8,508 bases of DNA from Thermoflexus hugenholtzii JAD2 (GTDB lineage: Bacteria; Chloroflexota; Dehalococcoidia; UBA2979), in the NCBI GenBank assembly GCA_945889565.1, contig CAMDBZ010000065.1, forward strand, positions 1 through 8,508, read 5' to 3'. Shown piece by piece: positions 1 to 5,009 of the stretch. The notes beneath the pieces are model-generated. The model was not told the origin of the DNA, did not search any database, and was given only the letters and a program-made list of their open reading frames with translations. Each line of letters opens with the position of its first letter. The first letter of the stretch is position 1. The position numbers and the translations under genes are program-made.

Positions 1-515
1 TCGCCCGAGTCGAGCGTCGCCTCCACGCGATACGTCTCGACGCCATCGATGCGCTCCGTCGCCGCGATGCGCGGCGAGCGCGCGGCCGCCGCCGCGATCA
101 GCGCCACGACGCCGCGCTGCGGGTCGAAGATGTCGTCGATGCTGATGTCCTCGCGCTCCCAGCGCCGCGTGATCGGGTTCTGAATCCACGCCTGGTCGCC
201 GAGCACGATGATCGCGGTATCGATGTTCACGCTCGCGAAGCTGCCCTTGAGCGCGATGCGCAGCCGCTCGGGCCCGTCGACGTCGCCCTCGGCGCTCGTC
301 ATCGTGATGCCGCGGACGATCGCCGTGCCGCCGCCGTCGTGCTCGAGCGCGAAGTGGAAGCGCTGCACCTCGCGCATGCGCGCGGCGGCCGCCTGCAGCA
401 GCGCCGCGGGCTCCGGCGCCGCGGCTGGCGCCGCGCCGTCGTCACCGCCACACGCGGCGGCAAGCGCGAGCGCCGCGGCGAGCACGCCGCCGCGGCCAAT
501 GGCGGCGACGCGCAC
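1..515 (-). CDS. LppX/LprAFG-like lipoprotein (C-terminus missing, cut by window edge)
   Basis: Reading the minus strand from GTG 515-513 gives at least 171 residues without a stop, running off the left edge. The N-terminus is a short lipoprotein signal: Arg at positions 2 and 8, a hydrophobic Ala/Leu core at about 11-21, and a lipobox-like LAAAC with the lipidated Cys at residue 22, followed by GGDDG and an Ala/Pro linker. The mature part begins with a helix (about 38-50, LLQAAAARMREV) and then a beta-rich pattern with GDVDGPERLRIALKG, VLGDQAWIQNP and a Trp-rich RRWERED segment. Order and spacing fit the LppX_LprAFG (DUF1396) family, whose mycobacterial members carry lipids across the envelope. 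That family call is from pattern memory, and the ligand is unknown. The GTG start overlaps the selD stop by one base (TAGTG), so the gene is probably co-transcribed and translationally coupled with selD. There is no sign of frameshift. Confidence 0.75.
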   Translation of the reverse strand, partial: MRVAAIGRGGVLAAALALAAACGGDDGAAPAAAPEPAALLQAAAARMREVQRFHFALEHDGGGTAIVRGITMTSAEGDVDGPERLRIALKGSFASVNIDTAIIVLGDQAWIQNPITRRWEREDISIDDIFDPQRGVVALIAAAAARSPRIAATERIDGVETYRVEATLDSG

Positions 516-1570
516 TAGCGCGCCTCGACGACGGCCGGCCCGGCCTCGACGTGGCCGATGCGCCAGCACCCGCCCTCCTGCGCCGCGATCGCGGCGGCGA
601 GCGCGTCGGCGCGGTCGGCCGGAAGCGCCATCAGCAGACCGCCCGAGGTCTGTGGGTCGTACAGCAGGTCCACCAGCGCGTCCGGAGCGCCGGCGAGCAC
701 GCGCACGCGGTCGCCGAGCTGGTCGCGGTTACGCGCGCCGCCGCCCGTCGTCGCGCCCTCGGCCGCGAAGCGCCGTGCGTCCGCGAGCAGTGGGAGCGCG
801 GCGAGTTCGAGCACGAGGGTGGCGCCGCTGCCTTCGGCCATCTCGGCGGCGTGGCCGGCGAGGCCAAACCCGGTCACGTCCGTGAGTGCGTGCACGTGGG
901 CTGCACGCGCGAGGTGCGCGGCGTGACGATTGAGCCGCGACATCGCGGCCACCGCCGCCGCGAGCCCCGGCTCGTGGCCCGGGCGCAACTGCTTCGCCGC
1001 CGTGAGCAGCACGCCGGTGCCGAGCGGCTTCGTCAGCAGCAGCGCGTCGCCCGGCAGCGCGCCCCCCTTCGTGAGGATCGCGCGCGGGTGCACGACGCCC
1101 ATCACCGAGAGCCCGTACTTCGGCTCCTTGTCGATGATGGTATGGCCGCCAGCGATCACCCCGCCCGCCTCCGCGACCTTGTCCGCGCCGCCGCGAAAGA
1201 TCTCCGTGAGGATCGCGGGGTCCAGGTCGTCCGGGAACGCGGCGATGTTGAGCGCCAGGCGCACCTCGCCGCCCATCGCGTACACGTCGGACATTGCGTT
1301 CGCGGCGGCAATTTGCCCGTACGTGTACGGGTCGTCCACCACCGGCGGGAAGAAGTCGAGCGTCTGGATGATCGCCAGCTCGTCGCTGATCCGCAGCACG
1401 GCGGCGTCGTCCGAGCGCGCGAGCCCGACGAGCAAGTCCGGGTAGTCGGCCGGCGGGAAACGCTCCTGCAATGGGCGCAGCACCTGCGCCAGGGTCCCGA
1501 GACCCAGCTTGCCCGCTCAACCGGCGCACGAGGCAAGGTCGGTGAGCCGGAAGATGTCCTCGCGCGTCAC
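515..1570 (-). CDS. selD: Selenide, water dikinase (selenophosphate synthetase) with in-frame UGA/selenocysteine
   Basis: SelD makes selenophosphate from selenide and ATP, the selenium donor for Sec-tRNA and for 2-selenouridine in tRNA. The frame reads MTREDIFRLTDLASCAG, then UGA (codon 18, 1519-1517), then AGKLGLGTLAQVLRPL and on to TAG at 517-515. The UGA falls where SelD has its catalytic Cys or Sec, with the essential Lys three residues later (Lys21). Read as Sec, the product is 351 aa, the usual SelD length. Other landmarks, numbered from Met1: SDDAAV at about 53-58, TLDFF with PVVDD at 70-80 (metal/nucleotide site), NAMSDVYAMGG 91-101, GGHT 141-144, DVTGFGLAGH 231-240 and DPQTSGG 305-311. 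The GTG at 1570 is chosen because GGGAG lies 5 nt upstream and it gives the full family N-terminus. A start at GTG 1483 would drop the active site. The lipoprotein gene overlaps its stop. Sec insertion requires selA, selB and selC elsewhere in the genome. Confidence 0.93.
1474..1505 (-). promoter_or_regulatory. Candidate bacterial SECIS element (two adjacent hairpins)
   Basis: Two perfect stem-loops follow the UGA in the selD mRNA. Hairpin 1 (1505-1492) is GGGTC, loop TCGG, GACCC. Hairpin 2 (1490-1474) is GGCGCAG, loop GTG, CTGCGCC: seven base pairs with a G-U dinucleotide in a triloop that begins 34 nt after the UGA. As I recall the bacterial SECIS consensus, it asks for a short stem whose small apical loop lies about 16-37 nt after the UGA and has a G in its first two positions. 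Hairpin 2 meets this and hairpin 1 does not. In such GC-rich DNA a hairpin alone is weak evidence, so the call rests on its position next to the Sec codon. Confidence 0.6.
1517..1519 (-). other. In-frame UGA read as selenocysteine (residue 18 of SelD)
   Basis: The minus-strand codons around this site read S-C-A-G-UGA-A-G-K-L-G. Conserved SelD sequence lies on both sides in the same frame, and the spacing to the downstream Lys (U-x-x-K) equals the C-x-x-K of E. coli SelD (Cys17/Lys20). This is the only stop in an otherwise open frame of about 350 codons. Sec at this position is established in other SelD proteins. Here it is inferred from position, not proven. Confidence 0.9.
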
Positions 1571-1645
1571 AGCCGCTCCCGTCTCGAAGGCCGTATCGTC
1601 GCACCGCGCCCGCGCGCCCGGCAAACGACGCGTTACGATGCCCCG
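1571..1645. promoter_or_regulatory. Divergent selD / nth promoter region
   Basis: This 75-bp gap separates selD (minus) from nth (plus). On the plus strand TACGAT (1634-1639) lies six bases before the nth GTG at 1646, a spacing that would put the transcript start at or next to the start codon. On the minus strand a GATACGG stretch (about 1596-1590) is the best -10-like sequence for selD, followed by the GGGAG ribosome site 5 nt before GTG 1570. No convincing -35 box is visible on either strand. Confidence 0.4.
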
Positions 1646-2425
1646 GTGAGCGCGACCCACACGCCCTCGACTTCCGGCGCGCGCCCGGCCCGCCCCGGCG
1701 ATGGCTACACCCCCTCGGAACTCATCGCAATCCTCGGGCGCGCGTACGGGCGCGTGCCGCCGCAGCCATCGGGCGACCCGATGGCCGAGCTCGTGCTCAC
1801 GCTGCTCTCGCAGCACACCTCAGACCACAACTCGGGCCGCGCCTTCCACCGGCTGATCGAACGCTTCCCAGCCTGGGACGCCGTGCTCGCCGCCCCCACT
1901 GCCGCGGTGGAGGAAGCGATCCGCCCCGGCGGCCTCGCGCCGACAAAGGCGCCCCGCCTGCAGCAGCTGCTCGCCGCCGTGCGCGAGCGCGCGCCCGCGT
2001 ACAACCTCGCGTTCCTCGCGCGCCTGCCGCTCGCCGAGGCGAAGGCGTGGCTGCGCGCGCTGCCCGGCGTCGGGCCGAAGACCGCGGCCTGCGTGCTGCT
2101 GTTCGCGCTCGGGCGGCCTGCCCTGCCCGTCGACACGCACGTCGACCGCGTCGCCCGCCGGCTCGGCCTCGTGCCGCCCGCCACCACCGCCGAGCGGGCG
2201 CACGAGCTGCTGGAGGCGCAGCTGCGCCCGCAGCAGGTGTACGCGTTCCACGTCGATCTCATCCAGCACGGCCGGCGCACCTGCCACGCGCGCGCGCCGG
2301 CGTGCGCGCGCTGCCCGCTGCTGGAGCGCTGCCCGCGCATCGGCCTGCCGCCGCTCACGCCGTCGGAGGCCGCGCCTACAGCAGCCGCTGCATCGTCACG
2401 AGGTCCAGCCAGCGCCCGAACTTGA
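1646..2425 (+). CDS. nth: Endonuclease III family DNA glycosylase/AP lyase (HhH-GPD, 4Fe-4S)
   Basis: This is a base-excision repair enzyme of the endonuclease III family, 259 aa from GTG 1646. The helix-hairpin-helix reads LPGVGPKTAACV (139-150) with the catalytic Lys145. The catalytic Asp163 sits in VDTHVDRV, 18 residues later, exactly the Lys120/Asp138 spacing of E. coli Nth. Four cysteines at 213, 220, 223 and 229 give C-x6-C-x2-C-x5-C, the iron-sulfur cluster loop. Upstream, LLSQHTSD (53-60) corresponds to the E. coli LLSAQATD lesion-recognition stretch, with His in place of the Gln that fills the gap in the duplex. The start is uncertain: no Shine-Dalgarno is seen, but a -10-like TACGAT ends six bases before GTG. 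The nearby ATG at 1638 gives only three codons. The last 50 bp overlap the opposite-strand acetyltransferase gene. The residues after the cluster (230-259) look like an unstructured tail. Substrate range (oxidised pyrimidines versus mismatched thymine) cannot be fixed from sequence. Confidence 0.9.
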   Translation: MSATHTPSTSGARPARPGDGYTPSELIAILGRAYGRVPPQPSGDPMAELVLTLLSQHTSDHNSGRAFHRLIERFPAWDAVLAAPTAAVEEAIRPGGLAPTKAPRLQQLLAAVRERAPAYNLAFLARLPLAEAKAWLRALPGVGPKTAACVLLFALGRPALPVDTHVDRVARRLGLVPPATTAERAHELLEAQLRPQQVYAFHVDLIQHGRRTCHARAPACARCPLLERCPRIGLPPLTPSEAAPTAAAASSRGPASART

Positions 2426-2882
2426 AGCCGAGCTCGCGCTCGCGGCCGGTGACGGCGAAGCCGCAGCGCTCGTGCAGCGCGATGCTCGCCGCGTTTCCCG
2501 CCTCGATCTTCGCGACGATCGCGTGCAGCTCCTGCGCGCGCGCTTGCGCGAGCAGCGCCTCGAGCAGCTGCCGCCCGAGGCCGCGCCGCTGGTACGCCGG
2601 CTCGATGTACAGCGTGTCCTCGCGCGTGAAGCGATATCCGCGCCGCAGCGAGAGCAACGAGAGATAGGCGAAGCCCACGACGCCCGCCGGCGCGTCCGCG
2701 ACCAGCACCGGCTGCGTCGCGTCACCCGCGTGCGCCGCAAACCACGTCGCGCGTTGGACCGACGACCACGGCGTCTCGTCCCACGTCGCGACGCCCTCGC
2801 GTACCTCGCGGTTGTAGATGGCGTTGATCGACGCGAGGTCGGCGGCCGTCGCCGCCCGGATGCGCGCAGGCTCGCCGGGCAT
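2376..2882 (-). CDS. GNAT N-acetyltransferase, phosphinothricin/methionine sulfoximine type
   Basis: The product is 168 aa, the normal length for this subfamily, from ATG 2882. It opens with IRAATAADLASINAIYNREV and ATWDETPWS, the typical N-terminal pattern of Pat/MddA/MnaT-like enzymes. Motif A is QRRGLGRQLL (98-107), the acetyl-CoA pyrophosphate-binding Q/RxxGxG/A. It is followed by KIEAGNAASIALHERCGF (125-142) and FGRWLDLVTMQ near the C-terminus, both characteristic of this branch. Members acetylate small amino-acid-like amines such as methionine sulfoximine, methionine sulfone or phosphinothricin; some act on N-terminal residues. The exact substrate here cannot be told. A TAGACT hexamer ends 7 nt before the ATG, suggesting a leaderless or near-leaderless transcript. 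It diverges from argJ and its 3' end converges on nth with a 50-bp overlap. Its position next to the arginine cluster is not evidence for a role there. Confidence 0.88.
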   Translation of the reverse strand: MPGEPARIRAATAADLASINAIYNREVREGVATWDETPWSSVQRATWFAAHAGDATQPVLVADAPAGVVGFAYLSLLSLRRGYRFTREDTLYIEPAYQRRGLGRQLLEALLAQARAQELHAIVAKIEAGNAASIALHERCGFAVTGRERELGFKFGRWLDLVTMQRLL

Positions 2883-2900
2883 GCCCGGCAGTCTAGCAGC

Positions 2901-2933
2901 GGGCCGCGCGCCCCCACGGGCGGCGCGCGGCCC
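2901..2933. repeat. 12-bp perfect inverted repeat, 9-nt spacer
   Basis: The left arm GGGCCGCGCGCC (2901-2912) is matched exactly by the right arm GGCGCGCGGCCC (2922-2933), around a CCCACGGGC spacer. It sits between two divergently transcribed genes, so it is not a terminator for either. It covers the place where the -35 region of the acetyltransferase promoter would be. It could be an operator or a structural hairpin. Some palindromy is expected by chance in such GC-rich sequence, but 12 of 12 is long. Confidence 0.7.
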
Positions 2934-2935
2934 GC

Positions 2936-2967
2936 CGAACGCCGCCTGCGAACGCCGACGAACGCCG
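2936..2967 (+). repeat. Three direct repeats of CGAACGCCG upstream of argJ
   Basis: Exact copies of the 9-mer start at 2936, 2949 and 2959, that is 13 and 10 bp apart, roughly one helical turn. The last copy ends 15 bp before the TATACT -10 box, so it occupies the -35 region. The placement suits an activator or repressor site in front of the arginine cluster, but no known regulator motif is recognised. Confidence 0.6.
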
Positions 2968-2982
2968 CAGCCGTCTCAGCGA

Positions 2983-2988
2983 TATACT
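2983..2988 (+). promoter_or_regulatory. Putative -10 box of the argJ operon
   Basis: TATACT stands out in GC-rich surroundings and lies 33 bp before the argJ ATG. A start about seven bases downstream would give a 5' leader of roughly 27 nt. No matching -35 hexamer is visible; the expected -35 position is filled by the CGAACGCCG repeats, which may indicate activator dependence. Confidence 0.55.
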
Positions 2989-3007
2989 CGCGACGCGCAG
3001 GCAGCAC

Positions 3008-3025
3008 ATGAAAGCACGAGCATGA
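3008..3025 (+). other. Possible five-codon leader ORF overlapping the argJ start
   Basis: ATG AAA GCA CGA GCA TGA encodes MKARA inside the predicted argJ leader. Its stop overlaps the argJ start as ATGA (3022-3025), the usual arrangement for translational coupling. The argJ ATG itself has no good Shine-Dalgarno. A five-codon ORF can easily arise by chance, so this is a low-confidence call. Confidence 0.25.
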
Positions 3026-4239
3026 GCGAGCACGAGTGGATTACGGGCGGCGGCGTCACCTCGCCGGCCGGCTTCCGGGCGGGCTCCGTCGCCGCGGGCA
3101 TCAAGAGCTACGGCGAGGGAGCGCGCCACGACCTCGCGCTGCTCGTCACCGACGAGCCGTGCGCCGTCGCAGGGCTGTTCACGCGTAACGCCGTCGTCGG
3201 CGAGGCGCTCGCGTGGACGCGCGAGCAGGTCGCGCGCGGCAGCACGCGCGCCGTCATCGTGAACTCCGGCAACGCGAACTGCTGCACCGGCGACCAGGGC
3301 GCCGCCGACGCGCGGCGCATGGCGGAGCTGACCGCCGCGAAGCTCGGCGTCGCGCCGGAGGACGTGCTCGTCGGCTCGACGGGCGTGATCGGACGGCTGC
3401 TGCCGATGGATCGCGTCGCGGCCGGCATCGCCGCGCTGAGCCCGGTGGCCGGCGGCGGAGACGCGTTCGCCAACGCGATCATGACTACCGATACCTACTC
3501 GAAGCAGACCGCCGCCCGCCTGCGCGTGGACGGCCGCACGTACGTCGTGGGCGGCGCCGCCAAGGGCTCCGGGATGATCCACCCGGACCTCGCCACGATG
3601 TTCGGCTTCCTGACCACGGACGCGCCCGCCGACCCCGCCTGGCTGCGCGAGACGCTGCGCGCAGTGTGCGACCGCTCCTTCAACATGGTCGACGTCGACA
3701 TGGACACGTCGACGTGCGACATGGTGCTCGCGCTCGCGAGCGGCGCCGCCGGCGGCGAGCCCGTGCGCGCCGGACACCCCGCCGCCGCGCCGCTCGCAGC
3801 TGCCTTCGAGGCGATCGCGATCCGCCTGGCGCGCGACCTCGCGCGGGACGGCGAGGGCGCGCGCACGCTCATCGAGGTCGTCGTCGAGGGCGCCGCCTCG
3901 GACGCCGACGCACGGCGGACGGCGCGCACGATCAGCGCCTCGCCGCTCGTGAAGACCGCCGTCACCGGCCGCGACCCGAACTGGGGCCGCGTAATGATGG
4001 CCGCGGGCCGCTCCGGGTCCGCGATGGACCCGCGCCGGGCCTCGGTGTGGATCGGCGAGCACTGCGCCTTCGACCGGGGCCAGCCGACGACCGTCGACCT
4101 CGCGCTGATCTCCCAGGCGATGGCCGCGGACGAGGTGCGGATCCGCGTCGACCTCGCAGCCGGCTCCGCCAGCGCCACCGCCTGGGGCTGCGACCTGACC
4201 GCGGACTACGTGCGCATCAACGCGGAGTACACCACGTGA
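3022..4239 (+). CDS. argJ: Glutamate N-acetyltransferase / ornithine acetyltransferase
   Basis: ArgJ moves the acetyl group from N-acetylornithine to glutamate, recycling it in arginine biosynthesis; bifunctional members also use acetyl-CoA. The 405-aa length is normal. The N-terminus WITGGGVTSPAGFRAGSVAAGIK matches the family, which fixes the ATG at 3022. NSGNANCCTG (81-90) and KGSGMIHPDLATMF (181-194) are the active-site stretches. Self-cleavage is expected between Ala191 and Thr192, with Thr192 becoming the N-terminal nucleophile of the beta chain. The GCDLTADYVRINAEYTT C-terminus is also typical. It is the first gene of the cluster: its stop overlaps the argB GTG (GTGA, 4236-4239). Upstream is a TATACT promoter with three direct repeats. 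Whether it is mono- or bifunctional cannot be decided from sequence; no argA is present in the window. Confidence 0.96.
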   Translation: MSEHEWITGGGVTSPAGFRAGSVAAGIKSYGEGARHDLALLVTDEPCAVAGLFTRNAVVGEALAWTREQVARGSTRAVIVNSGNANCCTGDQGAADARRMAELTAAKLGVAPEDVLVGSTGVIGRLLPMDRVAAGIAALSPVAGGGDAFANAIMTTDTYSKQTAARLRVDGRTYVVGGAAKGSGMIHPDLATMFGFLTTDAPADPAWLRETLRAVCDRSFNMVDVDMDTSTCDMVLALASGAAGGEPVRAGHPAAAPLAAAFEAIAIRLARDLARDGEGARTLIEVVVEGAASDADARRTARTISASPLVKTAVTGRDPNWGRVMMAAGRSGSAMDPRRASVWIGEHCAFDRGQPTTVDLALISQAMAADEVRIRVDLAAGSASATAWGCDLTADYVRINAEYTT

Positions 4240-5009
4240 GCCCGAGCCTCGCGCCGTTCGTCGTGAAGATCGGCGGCTCGACGCTCGGCGCCGAGGACAC
4301 CACGCTCGACGACATCGTCGCGCTGCAGCGCGGCGGGCAGCCCGTGGTCGTGGTGCACGGCGGCGGCGCGATGATCACCGAGTGGCTCGACCGCCTGCAG
4401 GTGCCGTCCGAGTTCGTCGACGGGCTGCGCGCGACGTCCCCCGCGGCACTCGAAGTGGTGATCGCGGTGCTGCGCGGCGTCATCAACACGCAGCTGGTCG
4501 CGGCGCTCCAGCAGCGCGGCGGCCGCGCCGTCGGCCTGTCGGGCGTCGACGGCGGCACCGTGCTCGCCGAGCGGTACGACGCGCGCCTCGGGCTGGTCGG
4601 CCGCATCACCGGCGTCGACGTCACGGCGCTGCACGCGCTGCTCGCCGCGGGCGTCACGCCGGTTGTCGCGCCGATCGCGCTCGAGCCACCGGCGCAACCG
4701 CTGAACGTGAACGCCGACACCGTGGCCGGCGAGCTGGCCCGCGCGCTGCACGCGCGCGGCCTCGTCTTCCTCACCGACGTCGATGGGCTGCTCGATGGCA
4801 GCGGCGCGCTGCTGCCGCAGCTCGACGCAATAAGCGCCGCCGCGCTGCGCGCAGACGGCACCATCGGCGGCGGCATGATCCCCAAGGTCGAGGCTGGCCT
4901 GCGCGCCGCCGAGCACCGCACCACCACGCACATCGTCAACGGGCGGGCGCCCGGATCGCTACGGCGCATCGCCGCCGGCGAGGCGCTCGGCACACGGATT
5001 GATGCCTGA
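4236..5009 (+). CDS. argB: Acetylglutamate kinase
   Basis: ArgB phosphorylates N-acetylglutamate with ATP, the second step of arginine synthesis. The 257-aa product starts at GTG 4236, overlapping the argJ stop by four bases. Amino-acid-kinase motifs in order: VKIGGS with Lys11 (9-15), VHGGG (40-44), the substrate-binding DGLR (62-65), LSGVDGG, LNVNADTVAGELA with Asn158 and Asp161, FLTDVDGLLDG (179-188), and GGMIPK with Lys217, the same number as the catalytic Lys217 of E. coli NAGK. The C-terminus GTRIDA resembles the E. coli GTRILA. The chain enters the first beta strand by residue 8, so the extra N-terminal helix of arginine-inhibited hexameric enzymes is absent; this suggests an arginine-insensitive dimer (inference). 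The next gene starts inside its last eight bases. Confidence 0.96.
   Translation: MSPSLAPFVVKIGGSTLGAEDTTLDDIVALQRGGQPVVVVHGGGAMITEWLDRLQVPSEFVDGLRATSPAALEVVIAVLRGVINTQLVAALQQRGGRAVGLSGVDGGTVLAERYDARLGLVGRITGVDVTALHALLAAGVTPVVAPIALEPPAQPLNVNADTVAGELARALHARGLVFLTDVDGLLDGSGALLPQLDAISAAALRADGTIGGGMIPKVEAGLRAAEHRTTTHIVNGRAPGSLRRIAAGEALGTRIDA

Larger units (their letters stand above)
2883..3021. promoter_or_regulatory. Divergent acetyltransferase / argJ regulatory region
   Basis: This 139-bp gap is the most structured non-coding stretch in the window. Toward the acetyltransferase: TAGACT on the minus strand (2895-2890), seven bases before its ATG. Toward argJ: TATACT (2983-2988), five of six matches to TATAAT, predicting transcription from about 2995. 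Between them lie a 12-bp GC-only inverted repeat and three CGAACGCCG direct repeats. No TTGACA-like -35 and no AT-rich ARG box were found. Confidence 0.55.

Noticed and set aside
208..885. Plus-strand frame of 225 codons at the left end
   Set aside because: Low-complexity Arg/Ala/Pro/Ser translation antisense to the lipoprotein and selD genes; no start signal or homology pattern.
515..1483. selD called from GTG 1483
   Set aside because: This start removes the catalytic Sec position and Lys21. The same frame upstream of the UGA carries the proper family N-terminus and a Shine-Dalgarno.
1517..1570. selD as a pseudogene with a nonsense mutation
   Set aside because: The only stop sits exactly on the known Cys/Sec site and the rest of the gene is intact and conserved, which a random nonsense mutation would not explain.
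551..1645. Plus-strand upstream extension of the nth frame across selD
   Set aside because: It lies antisense to well-conserved selD and its translation is Arg-rich noise. The recognisable glycosylase begins after GTG 1646.
2901..2933. Palindrome as a rho-independent terminator
   Set aside because: Both flanking genes are transcribed away from it and there is no T run on either side.
2968..3007. ArgR operator (ARG box) upstream of argJ
   Set aside because: No AT-rich 18-bp palindrome of the ARG-box type is present; only the -10 box is AT-rich.
2893..4062. Minus-strand frame of 389 codons opposite argJ
   Set aside because: Shadow of argJ; His/Arg/Asp/Gly-rich without domain features, and it runs through the divergent promoter region.
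4999..5001. TTG 4999 as the start of the UPF0182 gene
   Set aside because: An ATG follows at once in the same frame (5002) and is the more likely initiator; the difference is one residue.
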